Source of the DNA: Chitinophagales bacterium
GTDB lineage: Bacteria > Bacteroidota > Bacteroidia > Chitinophagales > UBA10324
DNA: 64,000 nucleotides
Assembly (NCBI GenBank): GCA_025056305.1
Contig: JANWWJ010000007.1
Location: 23,472 to 87,471 of the forward strand
Direction of reading: 5' to 3'
The notes under the pieces were generated by a model, which made no database searches, was not told where the DNA came from, and was given only the letters and a program-made list of their open reading frames with translations. Shown here piece after piece: positions 34,267 through 42,494 of the stretch (the first letter of the stretch is position 1; every line of letters begins with the position of its first letter). The translations under genes were made by a program, and so were the position numbers.

Positions 34267-34458
34267 TCAGGCCAGGCGCACATTTACGGCATTAGGACCC
34301 TTTTTACCTCGGGTTATTTCAAAAAGGACGATATCGCCCTCCTGAATTTGCTGCGTCAAACCCGTGGCATGCACAAAGATGTCCTGACCGGTTTCATCAT
34401 CGACGATAAATCCATACCCTTTGGCGGTGTGGAAGAACTTGACTCTACCTTTTTTCAT
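34267..34458 (-). CDS. Cold-shock domain protein (CspA family)
   Basis: A 63-residue single OB-fold RNA chaperone. The RNP1-like KGYGFI and RNP2-like DIFVHATGL motifs are intact; the family-typical G-R-V-K-F-F start and GPNAVNVRLA end are present. The ATG at 34458 is the natural start: upstream in-frame sequence crosses the promoter. A perfect TACTTTTG box 32 nt upstream implies a short AT-rich leader (about 29 nt), which may matter for temperature response. Confidence 0.95.
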   Translation of the reverse strand: MKKGRVKFFHTAKGYGFIVDDETGQDIFVHATGLTQQIQEGDIVLFEITRGKKGPNAVNVRLA

Positions 34459-34490
34459 TGAAAAAAATTTAATTGATGAACTAATGCGTG

Positions 34491-34498
34491 CAAAAGTA
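34491..34498 (-). promoter_or_regulatory. TACTTTTG promoter box of the cold-shock gene
   Basis: Perfect TAnnTTTG on the minus strand, 32 nt before the ATG at 34458. The leader that follows is AT-rich, with no strong hairpin visible. No good -33 TTTG is found at the expected distance. Confidence 0.5.
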
Positions 34499-34537
34499 GG
34501 GCTTTTTTGATTTGGAATCAGGAAATGCCGATTTCGG

Positions 34538-36130
34538 CTATAAAATGGTGGGTCGGGCAACTTTTTTCTTAAATGGATAATCGAGGTTGTAATTCAGGCC
34601 TCTGCTTTCCTTGCGCAACATGCTACTGCGGATGATCAAATAAGCCACATTGATCAGGTTGCGCAGCTCGCATAATTCTACCGTGACGACGGTTCTCTGG
34701 TACAAGGCTTCTGTTTCGCGGTAAATCAGCTCAAGGCGCTCCAAGGCGCGCTTTAGTCGCAAGTTGGAACGAACGATGCCCACATAGTTGCTCATGATGT
34801 TCTGAACTTCTTGCCGGGTAAAAGTGATCAGCACCAGTTCTTCCGCATTGAGGGTTCCTTCGGCATTCCAGTCGGGAATGCCTTCCTGAAGGGGGACGTC
34901 AGGGAACCGTTGCACCGAATGCCGAAAGGCCCGGTGGGCGAAGACCAGGGCTTCCAACAAAGAATTCGATGCCAGCCGATTGGCACCGTGCAAACCGGTA
35001 GAAGCACATTCTCCGCAGGCATACAGATTACGTATGGAGGTCTGGCCATAAATATCTGTTTTGATGCCCCCGCATAAATAATGAGCCGCAGGCACAACAG
35101 GAATCATGTCATGAGCAATGTTGATTCCAGCATCTTTGCATTTTTTATAAATAGTGGGGAAATGTTTTTTGAATTGGTGAACGTTTAGGTGGCGACAATC
35201 CAGAAAAACGTAGTCGTCGCCTCGCCTTTTCATCTCGTTATCAATGGCTCGAGCAACAATGTCGCGAGGGGCTAAGGATTTCCGTCGGTCGTAGCGATGC
35301 ATGAATTCTTTACCGTCGCGTGTGCGGAGTACTGCGCCAAAGCCACGCACTGCTTCGGAAATCAAAAAAGCGGGGTTTTGCCCGGGTTGATATAAGGCCG
35401 TCGGGTGAAACTGATAGAATTCCATGTTTTCTACTCGGCCTTTGGCCCGATACACCATAGCAATCCCATCACCGGTAGCAATCAGAGGATTGGTTGTGTT
35501 TCGATACACCTGGCCGGCGCCGCCGGTGGCAACCAGGGTGATGCGTGCCCGCAGGGTATGAATGCGTTGTGTGCGGGTGTTCAGCACATAAGCGCCGTAG
35601 CAGGTGATGTTCTTGGTACGACGCGTAACGGTTGCCCCCAAATGGTGTTGGGTGAGCAAGTCGATGGCAAAGTGGTGGGTCAGCAGGTCGATATTGCGGC
35701 GTTGGGCTATTTGGTGCAGCAAGGTGCGCTCGATTTCATAGCCGGTTTGGTCTTTATGGTGCAGCACGCGGGGTACACTATGGCCCCCCTCTCGACCCAG
35801 GTCATATTCTCCTGAAGCATTCCTGTCAAACCGCGCGCCCCAGGCAATAACCTCGCGTACGCGTTCGGGTCCTTCTTTCACCACCAGCTCAACTACCCGG
35901 CGCTTGCATAAACCATCGCCGGCATCCAAAGTGTCGGCCACATGCTTGTGGTAAGAGTCTTCGCTGAAATCCCAGACGGCTGCAACACCACCCTGTGCAT
36001 ATTTGGTGTTGCTTTCATCCTCGGAGCCTTTGGTCACCACGCAAACGCTACCGTATTCTGATACTTTTAGGGCATAGGTTAGGCCTGCTATGCCTGAGCC
36101 GATTACGAGGAAATCATAACTGTCTTTCAT
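34538..36130 (-). CDS. nadB: L-aspartate oxidase
   Basis: FAD flavoprotein that oxidises aspartate to iminoaspartate, the first step of de novo NAD synthesis with NadA. It has the FAD dinucleotide fold (DFLVIGSGIAGLTYALKVSE), TKYAQGGVAAVW, REGGHSVPRVLHHKDQTG, EFYQFHPTALY, RGDDYVFLDCRHLN, VPAAHYLCGGIKTD, LYACGECASTGLHGANRLAS and a C-terminal helical domain ending near residue 530. Length is normal. nadA is not in the window. A near-consensus box TACCTTTC lies 16 nt before its ATG on the minus strand. Confidence 0.96.
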   Translation of the reverse strand: MKDSYDFLVIGSGIAGLTYALKVSEYGSVCVVTKGSEDESNTKYAQGGVAAVWDFSEDSYHKHVADTLDAGDGLCKRRVVELVVKEGPERVREVIAWGARFDRNASGEYDLGREGGHSVPRVLHHKDQTGYEIERTLLHQIAQRRNIDLLTHHFAIDLLTQHHLGATVTRRTKNITCYGAYVLNTRTQRIHTLRARITLVATGGAGQVYRNTTNPLIATGDGIAMVYRAKGRVENMEFYQFHPTALYQPGQNPAFLISEAVRGFGAVLRTRDGKEFMHRYDRRKSLAPRDIVARAIDNEMKRRGDDYVFLDCRHLNVHQFKKHFPTIYKKCKDAGINIAHDMIPVVPAAHYLCGGIKTDIYGQTSIRNLYACGECASTGLHGANRLASNSLLEALVFAHRAFRHSVQRFPDVPLQEGIPDWNAEGTLNAEELVLITFTRQEVQNIMSNYVGIVRSNLRLKRALERLELIYRETEALYQRTVVTVELCELRNLINVAYLIIRSSMLRKESRGLNYNLDYPFKKKVARPTIL

Positions 36131-36349
36131 GCTGCTTTTTCAGGGTGAAAGGTAGTAACACCGCTCTTGCTGCTTTTAGGCGTACGCATGGTCCCGTGGT
36201 TGGGTAAATTAGAGCAAGACAATTTTTTATTTGGTATTCAATGGATTATGAAAGGGCTATTCAAAAATTTTCGGCCTTAAGGTGTAGTGTTGACTGCGGC
36301 AATGTACCTTCGCAGCCCTATTGTAAAAGCGAAGCTGAAAATCGTGAAA

Positions 36350-36781
36350 ATGTTGACCTACCGCACTACGCACGCAAAAGCAGGTACGGTGCAGCGCCAA
36401 TGGTATGTGCTCAATGCAGAAAACCAAATTTTAGGTCGCATTGCCAGCAAGGCAGCGCGCTTGCTGATGGGCAAGCACAAGCCGTGTTTTACCCCACATG
36501 TCGATTGCGGCGATCATGTCATCATTGTCAATGCCGCTAAGGTTCGCCTGACGGGCAAGAAGATGCAGAATAAAGAAATCATCACCTTCAGTGGCTATCC
36601 CGGAGGCTTGAAGAAGACCACGCCTGAAAAAGTGTTGGCCCGAAAGCCTGAATATCTTTTGGAAGAAGCCATACGGGGCATGCTTCCCAAGACACGCTTA
36701 GGGGCAGCGATGTATCGAAAGCTGCATGTTTTTGCTGGCCCTGACCATCCTCATGCTGCACAAAAGCCTATTTCTGTTTAA
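36350..36781 (+). CDS. rplM: 50S ribosomal protein L13
   Basis: Large-subunit early assembly protein. Residues: WYVLNAENQILGRIASKAA, LLMGKHKPCFTPHVDCGDHV, VRLTGKKMQNKEIITFSGYPGG in sequence, RKPEYLLEEAIRGMLPKTRL and LHVFAGPDHPHAAQKP. The ATG at 36350 (MLTYRTTHAKAG) is where L13 starts in this phylum; an upstream ATG at 36287 would add 21 unconserved residues. First gene of a rplM-rpsI pair, 18 bp apart, with rpsB and tsf following. A box one base from consensus (TACCTTCG, 36305-36312) lies 37 nt before it. Confidence 0.96.
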   Translation: MLTYRTTHAKAGTVQRQWYVLNAENQILGRIASKAARLLMGKHKPCFTPHVDCGDHVIIVNAAKVRLTGKKMQNKEIITFSGYPGGLKKTTPEKVLARKPEYLLEEAIRGMLPKTRLGAAMYRKLHVFAGPDHPHAAQKPISV

Positions 36782-36799
36782 GCGATAATCTTCTGACCA

Positions 36800-37198
36800 A
36801 TGCCCACCATTGCGATCCATGTAGGCCGACGTAAGGAAGCTTCGGCGCGCGTTCGTCTGCTTCCGGCTACCGATGGCCAGGCTTCAATCACCATCAATGG
36901 CCGTGACTATCGCCAGTACTTTCCACACTTCATTTATTACAGCGTTTTGGATAAAGCTTTGCAAGTGGCGGAAGCAGAAGGAAAATATCGAATTATTGCA
37001 AATGTTTCTGGCGGGGGCGTAAAGGGGCAGGTAGAGGCTGTGCGGCTTGGCATTGCCCGTGCTTTGGTAGCTGAAAACCCTGAACTTAGGCCTCGGCTGC
37101 GTGCCGCCGGCTTGCTCACGCGCGACCCACGGGCTGTAGAACGCAAAAAGAGCGGCCGTAAAAAAGCACGCAAGCGTTTCCAATTCAGCAAGCGCTAA
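36800..37198 (+). CDS. rpsI: 30S ribosomal protein S9
   Basis: Small-subunit protein whose basic C-terminal tail reaches the P-site tRNA. 132 residues: HVGRRKEASARVRLLPATDG, ITINGRDYRQYFP, SGGGVKGQVEAVRLGIARAL, and the tail GLLTRDPRAVERKKSGRKKA ending in RFQFSKR, all intact. It follows rplM by 18 bp. Confidence 0.97.
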   Translation: MPTIAIHVGRRKEASARVRLLPATDGQASITINGRDYRQYFPHFIYYSVLDKALQVAEAEGKYRIIANVSGGGVKGQVEAVRLGIARALVAENPELRPRLRAAGLLTRDPRAVERKKSGRKKARKRFQFSKR

Positions 37199-37228
37199 GG
37201 ATTTTGGTCAAACCATAAAAACAATCCT

Positions 37229-38062
37229 GTGGAAGCAATCACCTATCAGCAATTGCTCGAAGCCGGAGTTCATTTCGGTCACTTACGACGCAAATGGTGT
37301 CCACGCATGGCGCCATACATCTTCATGGAGCGTAAAGGCATTCATATCATTGATTTAAATAAAACACTGGAATGCCTCAACGAGGCTGCGGCTGCTCTGA
37401 AACAGGTTTCCCGAAGTGGTAAAAACATTTTGTTTGTTGCCACTAAAAAACAAGCAAAGCAAATTGTCAGGGAAGCAGCACAGCGTGCCGGTATGCCGTA
37501 CGTGACCGAACGGTGGTTGGGAGGCATGCTGACCAACTTTGCCACAATACGTAAATCCATTAAAAAACTTCAGAATATCGAAAACATGCTCGACGAAAAT
37601 GCTCAGGTGAGCATTACCAAAAAGGAGCGGCTGCGCTTGAGCCGTGAGAAAGCCAAGATGGAAAAAGTACTCAGTGGCGTGGCTTCATTAAACCGCCTGC
37701 CAGCCGCCGTTTATATCGTCGACATCATGCATGAAAACATTGCGCTGGCTGAGGCCCGGCGTTTGGGAATTCTTACCGTTGCCATGGTGGATACAAACAG
37801 CGATCCTACCCTGGTGGATTTTCCCATTCCTGCAAATGACGATGCTACCAAATCTATTTCCATCATCACCAACTATTTGGCTGATGCCGTCATAGAGGGA
37901 GTTGCTGAGCGGCAGCAGGACCGTGAGGAAGTCGAGGGAGTTGAAGAAGCGGAATCGGCAACGGTGCTATCTTCACTCGACTTGGGCGATGAAGAAACGC
38001 CCAGACATGGTGAACGGCGCAAGAGTGGACGGCGCACCTCGGGCCGGGGCATCAAGGGGTAG
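37229..38062 (+). CDS. rpsB: 30S ribosomal protein S2
   Basis: Small-subunit protein S2, 277 residues, starting at a GTG. Conserved: LLEAGVHFGHLRRKWCPRM, YIFMERKGIHIIDLNKT, ERWLGGMLTNFATIRKSI, LPAAVYIVDIMHENIALAEA and VDTNSDPTLVDFPIPANDDA. The last ~50 residues form an acidic then basic tail (EVEGVEEAE ... GERRKSGRRTSGRG) not seen in short S2 proteins. It lies 30 bp after rpsI and 43 bp before tsf. Confidence 0.96.
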   Translation: MEAITYQQLLEAGVHFGHLRRKWCPRMAPYIFMERKGIHIIDLNKTLECLNEAAAALKQVSRSGKNILFVATKKQAKQIVREAAQRAGMPYVTERWLGGMLTNFATIRKSIKKLQNIENMLDENAQVSITKKERLRLSREKAKMEKVLSGVASLNRLPAAVYIVDIMHENIALAEARRLGILTVAMVDTNSDPTLVDFPIPANDDATKSISIITNYLADAVIEGVAERQQDREEVEGVEEAESATVLSSLDLGDEETPRHGERRKSGRRTSGRGIKG

Positions 38063-38105
38063 CAACCAAGGAGCATGATGCTTAATTCATAATCCATCAC
38101 ATCAT

Positions 38106-38945
38106 ATGAGTGAAATCAAAGCCGCAGATGTCAATCGTTTGCGTCAGCTGACAGGTGCTGGCCTCATGGATTGCAAAAAAGCCTTGGCCGAAACCGGCGG
38201 CAATCTGGAAGCAGCCATAGATTACTTGCGCAAGAAGGGCGCGAAGGTTTCTGCCTTGCGTGCCGGAAAAGAAACCAAAGAAGGTGTCGTAGTAGCTCAG
38301 ACGAATGCCGATGCCACGCACGGAGTCATCTTTAGCCTGAACTGTGAAACCGACTTTGTCGCAAAAAACGATGAATTCAATGACTTTGCCCGTCAGGTAT
38401 CTGAAGTGGCCTTACAACAAGACATTAAAGAGTTATCGGCATTATTGGCTGCCCGCCTGGGAGAGGTTTCCATCAGCGATCGGCTTGCTGAGCTCGTAGG
38501 AAAAATCGGGGAAAAGATAGAATTGCGCAGTTTCTATGCCTGTGAGGGGCCGTGTGTGGTTCCTTACATCCACAGTAACAAAAAGCTTGGAGTGTTGGTG
38601 GTGCTTAACAAACTGCGCACTGAGGCCATAGAACAGGTTGGCCGAGAAATAGCCATGCAAGTTGCAGCCATGAATCCCGTCGCTGTTGATCAAAAAGGGG
38701 TTCCTCAAGCTCTCATTGATCGTGAGCTGGATATTGCACGGGAAAAAGCACGAGCCGAAGGAAAGGCTGAGCACCTGATCGATAAGATCGCTGCCGGTGC
38801 ACTTAATAAATTTTTTAAAGAAAACACCCTGCTCAGCCAGGAGTTTGTTAAGGATCCCAAGAAGACCGTTGCGGAGGTGCTCCGCAGTGTTGACAAAGAA
38901 TTGACGGTGTTATCCTTTATCCGAGTGACTACTCAGGAAGGTTAA
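38106..38945 (+). CDS. tsf: Translation elongation factor Ts
   Basis: Nucleotide exchange factor for EF-Tu. 279 residues with the UBA-like N-terminus VNRLRQLTGAGLMDCKKAL, the core NCETDFVAKNDEF that contacts EF-Tu, and two dimerisation/core domains ending SQEFVKDPKKTVAEVLRS. It pairs with rpsB upstream as in most bacteria. After its stop, 38946-39152 holds nothing I can assign except the start region of the next gene. Confidence 0.97.
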   Translation: MSEIKAADVNRLRQLTGAGLMDCKKALAETGGNLEAAIDYLRKKGAKVSALRAGKETKEGVVVAQTNADATHGVIFSLNCETDFVAKNDEFNDFARQVSEVALQQDIKELSALLAARLGEVSISDRLAELVGKIGEKIELRSFYACEGPCVVPYIHSNKKLGVLVVLNKLRTEAIEQVGREIAMQVAAMNPVAVDQKGVPQALIDRELDIAREKARAEGKAEHLIDKIAAGALNKFFKENTLLSQEFVKDPKKTVAEVLRSVDKELTVLSFIRVTTQEG

Positions 38946-39152
38946 GGTTTTAGCTCCGCTAAGCTTGGCGGGTGATAAATCCTCATAGTTCATTACCCTG
39001 TAAGTGCTGTTTTGTTTTTTCGCGGTGAAGGGTTCCTGTGGCTCATGTGAAAGCTGCACAGACCTACGCTCAGGCGATCCGTTCTGATACGTATAGTTTT
39101 ATTTCTCCAAACAGGGCGCTAACGTTGCAGCTCATTGATCGAATGCTCGTCC

Positions 39153-40199
39153 ATGCATCAAGAAATCGGCGCGCAACCATTAAAATTTTTGATTATTCAA
39201 ACGGCTTTTCTAGGGGATGTTCTTTTGGCCACAGCAGTCCTGGAAAAGCTGCATCAGTATTTCCCAACAGCACAGTTGGATGTTTTGGTTAAAAGGGGCA
39301 ATGAATCGGTGTTGGAACATCATCCATGGGTTGGGCGCGTATGGACCATAGAAAAAAAGAAATGTCGGCTACAAGAATTGCTGCGAATTATAAGGCAGGT
39401 GCGATACATTGGCTACAACTATGTCATCAACTTGCACCGTTTTACCAGCTCGGGCTTGGTGACGTGCTTTTCAGGGGCACCACAACGCATCGGCTTCCGC
39501 CAAAATCCCTTTTCATTTTGTTATACCTATTGCGTTGACCACCGATTTGGGATAGGGCCTGATGGCAACTACTTGCATGAGATCGAACGTAACCAATTGC
39601 TTATTGAACATTTGACGGATGCAAAACCTGCCCGGCCGCGCATTTACATTTCTGACGCAAGCCACCAGCGCGTGGAGCAACTGTGTCGCCAACATAACTT
39701 ACATTCCTTTGTTTGCATCGCACCAGCCTCTGTGTGGTTTACAAAACAATGGCCGCTGGAGAAATGGCTTGAACTGATTAAGTTTCTACCTACATCCCTG
39801 GATGTTGTGCTTTTGGGTAGTGCAGATGACAGGGCTCTATGTGAAACTTTAAGTCAGCGGGCTGCTCAACTTTCGCGTAAGCTCATCAACCTTGCAGGAG
39901 TTTTGTCTATTAACGAAACAGCGGCATTGATGCAGCGGGCCGTCATGAACTACGTCAACGATTCAGCGCCGTTGCACATTGCTTCAGCAGTGAATGCACC
40001 GGTAACTGCTATTTTTTGTTCCACCTTGCCGGCCTTCGGTTTCGGGCCGCTTAGCGACAAAAGCTATGTGATGGAAAGCCAAGAGCGTCTGAGTTGTCGA
40101 CCCTGCGGTATGCATGGTCGTCGTCGTTGCCCCGAAGGGCATTTCAGATGTGCGCTCAGTATCGATGCCCGCCGCGCCGCTGCAATCTGTAGCCTTTGA
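39153..40199 (+). CDS. Glycosyltransferase family 9 (heptosyltransferase-like)
   Basis: ADP-heptose:LPS heptosyltransferase family, acting on lipopolysaccharide core at the cytoplasmic face. Motifs: FLIIQTAFLGDVLLATAVLE, VINLHRFTSSGL, CIAPASVWFTKQWPLEKWLE (the usual GASxxxKxWP motif) and the C-terminal VNDSAPLHIASAVNAPVTAI, where family members read DSGPMHLA. A Cys/Arg-rich tail follows (RLSCRPCGMHGRRRCPEGHF). The ATG at 39153 is preferred over an in-frame TTG at 39135. The stop is 38 bp before the pepT ATG. Sugar specificity is not certain. Confidence 0.85.
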   Translation: MHQEIGAQPLKFLIIQTAFLGDVLLATAVLEKLHQYFPTAQLDVLVKRGNESVLEHHPWVGRVWTIEKKKCRLQELLRIIRQVRYIGYNYVINLHRFTSSGLVTCFSGAPQRIGFRQNPFSFCYTYCVDHRFGIGPDGNYLHEIERNQLLIEHLTDAKPARPRIYISDASHQRVEQLCRQHNLHSFVCIAPASVWFTKQWPLEKWLELIKFLPTSLDVVLLGSADDRALCETLSQRAAQLSRKLINLAGVLSINETAALMQRAVMNYVNDSAPLHIASAVNAPVTAIFCSTLPAFGFGPLSDKSYVMESQERLSCRPCGMHGRRRCPEGHFRCALSIDARRAAAICSL

Positions 40200-40224
40200 A
40201 TCTGAAGCCATCAGGCTTTCCCGT

Positions 40225-40232
40225 TACTTTTG
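40225..40232 (+). promoter_or_regulatory. TACTTTTG promoter box of pepT
   Basis: Perfect TAnnTTTG ending 5 nt before the pepT ATG at 40238, predicting a leaderless or nearly leaderless message. A TTTG is found 26 nt upstream, farther than the usual 19-21. Confidence 0.5.
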
Positions 40233-40237
40233 CAGCC

Positions 40238-41488
40238 ATGGATGTTTCTGCCGCGGCACCATCTCTTGTCAGCCGCTTTTTCCGATATGTCAAAATAGAT
40301 ACCCAAAGCGATCCCAATTCAACCTCCATCCCTTCGACCCAAAAGCAAAAAGATTTATCGCAGCTGTTGGTCGACGAGTTGCATCAAATGGGCATCGCCG
40401 ATGCGCATCTTGACGAATACGGTTTAGTGTACGCAACTATTCCCGCCACCAGCAACAAGAAAACACCGGTGCTTTGCTTCTGTGCGCATGTGGACACTTC
40501 ACCCGACCTCAGCGGTGCCGGTGTCAGTCCTGTTTTACATCGCAACTACGACGGGGGAAATCTGGTCTTACCCGGTGATCCCTCAGTAGTGATCCGACCG
40601 GAAGAACATCCTGACTTATTGCAGCAGATAGGTAATGACATCATCACAGCCGACGGCACCACGCTGTTAGGTGCCGATAACAAAGCCGGTGTGGCTGTTA
40701 TCATGGAGGTGGCTCAATGGCTGATGCAGCATCCGGGCATCCGCCATGGCCCTATTCGGATTTTGTTTACGCCGGATGAAGAAATCGGCCGGGGGGTTGA
40801 CCATGTCGACATGAAGAAATTAGGAGCTGACTATGGTTATACCGTTGACGGCGAAAGTTTAGGTACCGTAGAAATCGAAACATGGTGTGCAAGATTAGCC
40901 ACTGTGGTATTCCATGGCGTAAGTGCGCATCCGGGGTTTGCTAAAGGAAAAATGGAAAATGCAGTGCGCATGGCAGCGGCTTTAGTGACTGCGTTGCCTG
41001 TAGATCGGCTGGCACCTGAAGCTACAGAGGGGCGGGAAGGATTTATTCACCCTGTTAGCGTTCAGGCCGGTCTGGAGCAGGCCACGGTCAAATTGTTGTT
41101 GCGCGATTTTTCCGTTGCAGGACTGGAGCAACAGGAGCACCTTATACGCACGCTCGTACAGGAGGTGATGCAGCATTTCCCTCGTTCCACGTGCAGTATA
41201 GATATACGTGAGCAGTATCGAAATATGAAAGAGGTGTTGGACCGGCACCCGCAGGTAGTGGAATATGCCTTGGAGGCCATTCGGCGGGCGGGCTTAGTAC
41301 CTCGTACGGTCAGTGTGCGTGGGGGTACGGACGGCAGCCGCCTTTCCTTCATGGGATTGCCCTGTCCCAATCTATTTGTGGGCGAACATGCCTTTCACTC
41401 GCGCTACGAATGGATTAGTGTGCAGGATATGCTGAAGTCCATGGAGACCATCATCCATCTGTGTCAGATTTGGGAAGAAAAAAGTTAA
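40238..41488 (+). CDS. pepT: Peptidase T (tripeptide aminopeptidase)
   Basis: M20 dizinc aminopeptidase that trims the N-terminal residue of tripeptides in the cytoplasm. Metal and catalytic motifs: CFCAHVDTSPDLSG, TTLLGADNKAGVAVIMEVAQ, LFTPDEEIGRGVDH, VDGESLGTVEIETWCA, VSAHPGFAKGKMENAVRMAA and the C-terminal VRGGTDGSRLSFMGLPCPNL with LFVGEHAFHS. The ATG at 40238 (MDVSAAAPSLVSRFFRYVKI) matches the family start; an in-frame TTG 42 bp upstream is not needed. Confidence 0.96.
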   Translation: MDVSAAAPSLVSRFFRYVKIDTQSDPNSTSIPSTQKQKDLSQLLVDELHQMGIADAHLDEYGLVYATIPATSNKKTPVLCFCAHVDTSPDLSGAGVSPVLHRNYDGGNLVLPGDPSVVIRPEEHPDLLQQIGNDIITADGTTLLGADNKAGVAVIMEVAQWLMQHPGIRHGPIRILFTPDEEIGRGVDHVDMKKLGADYGYTVDGESLGTVEIETWCARLATVVFHGVSAHPGFAKGKMENAVRMAAALVTALPVDRLAPEATEGREGFIHPVSVQAGLEQATVKLLLRDFSVAGLEQQEHLIRTLVQEVMQHFPRSTCSIDIREQYRNMKEVLDRHPQVVEYALEAIRRAGLVPRTVSVRGGTDGSRLSFMGLPCPNLFVGEHAFHSRYEWISVQDMLKSMETIIHLCQIWEEKS

Positions 41489-41818
41489 TTGCCCTCACCG
41501 GTGGTGTCCGGTCGCTGTAGGAAATTGTTGCAGCTTTTTGTGCTTCGGTCGAAGGAAGTAAGTGTTCCGCTTTTGCTTTGCGGAGAGAGGATGCCGAACC
41601 CCCTTATCAAGAGGTGACAGGCGAGATTTGTTGGTGCAGATTGGGTAGCATTTTATTTAAATGTCGGTGGTTTTCTCTGCTAATTCAAAAGGCTGTTGGC
41701 TGCCGGGCAAATTAGCTTTTGCACTTACGTTTCATAGATGTTTTTATTATGGAAAAAGAAAGCCGCTCGTGCTTCGGCACGCCGAAGCACGAGCGGCCCC
41801 CAAAGCCTGTTGAAGAAC
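41489..41818. other. 330-bp region between convergent pepT and yceI
   Basis: No gene is supported. It contains the yceI terminator (41762-41797), a small CCGC/GCGG hairpin near 41565-41585, and a stretch at about 41580-41600 that on the minus strand resembles a tRNA T-arm and acceptor but has no matching cloverleaf. The rest shows nothing I can assign. Confidence 0.5.
41762..41797 (-). terminator. Intrinsic terminator of yceI
   Basis: A perfect 16-bp GC-rich stem (plus-strand left arm GCCGCTCGTGCTTCGG) with a 4-nt loop, followed on the minus strand by TTTCTTTTTCC. It lies 22 bp beyond the yceI stop. The U tract exists only in the yceI direction, so pepT is not obviously terminated by it. Confidence 0.85.
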
Positions 41819-42403
41819 TCAGCCGGTGGCTTTCACGAACGTGACGTTCACGCGAATCTGTACTTGGTCGCCGACGACGGCAACGTTTTCTACAACCTTG
41901 TTCCATTTCAGGTTGTAATCGAACCGGTTGATTGTACTGCGGGCCACAAAGCCGGCGCGGGTGTTGCCGCGCGCATCTAAAGTTGTGCCGCCATAGGTAA
42001 CATCGAATTTGACCCGCTTGGTAACGTCGCGAATCGTGAGATCACCTTCCAACACATAGGTACGATCGCCTGTCTTTCGAAAGGAGGTGCTGCGAAATGT
42101 CATCTTGGGGTACTTCTCTGCATTAAAAAAGTCGTCGCTACGCAAGTGTTCGTCACGTTTTTCGTTGTCGGTATCGATGCTGGCTACATCAACAGTGAAT
42201 TCAATTTGGGCATCGGTAAAGTCTTCTTTGCTGGAAAGGATGGTGCCGTGAAAGCTGTTGAACTTGCCGTCCATTTCTGCCACGCCGGTATAGGTGACGG
42301 TGAATTTTACGTTGCTGTGTGAGGCATCCAAATTCCAACGGGTTTGACTTTGAGCGTAGGTGGCCAGCAAAAGGGCCATGAAGAGTAAGGTGCGGAATTT
42401 CAT
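41819..42403 (-). CDS. YceI family protein (lipid-binding lipocalin-like)
   Basis: A 194-residue exported protein. The signal peptide MKFRTLLFMALLLATYA is cleaved before QSQTRW. The mature part is a YceI beta-barrel: WNLDASHSNVKFTVTYTGVA, GKFNSFHGTI, VDVASIDTDNEKRDEHLRSD, FFNAEKYPKMTFRSTSF, GDLTIRDVTKRVKFDVTYGG and GFVARSTINRFDYNLKWN. Such proteins bind isoprenoid or polyprenyl chains in the periplasm. It is divergent from mfd and ends in a strong terminator. Confidence 0.92.
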   Translation of the reverse strand: MKFRTLLFMALLLATYAQSQTRWNLDASHSNVKFTVTYTGVAEMDGKFNSFHGTILSSKEDFTDAQIEFTVDVASIDTDNEKRDEHLRSDDFFNAEKYPKMTFRSTSFRKTGDRTYVLEGDLTIRDVTKRVKFDVTYGGTTLDARGNTRAGFVARSTINRFDYNLKWNKVVENVAVVGDQVQIRVNVTFVKATG

Positions 42404-42480
42404 AGCAGGATCAGTTTAGCAGCAAAAAAAGGAAATAAACAAGTAGCAAAAGCAAAAGGTTGCAGCTGCCCGTAGCGCCC

Positions 42481-42488
42481 TACTTTTG
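42481..42488 (+). promoter_or_regulatory. TACTTTTG promoter box of mfd
   Basis: Perfect TAnnTTTG ending 6 nt before the GTG chosen as mfd start (42495). Transcription would begin at or just before the start codon. It also argues against the in-frame TTG at 42486, which lies inside the box. Confidence 0.5.
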
Positions 42489-42494
42489 CCGGCT

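Noticed and set aside
39038..39292. 84-codon plus-strand frame just before the heptosyltransferase gene
   Set aside because: Most of it overlaps the heptosyltransferase in another frame and the product shows no known domain.
41575..41605. Minus-strand stretch resembling the T-arm and acceptor end of a serine tRNA
   Set aside because: The segment GGGGGTTCGGCATCC followed by TCTCTCCGC is tRNA-like, but no D-arm, anticodon arm or matching 5' acceptor strand occurs at a tRNA-like distance. It may be chance or an old remnant.
41651..41830. 50-codon frame from an ATG around 41661 through the yceI terminator
   Set aside because: It reads through the perfect terminator stem and has no ribosome-binding site or recognisable product.
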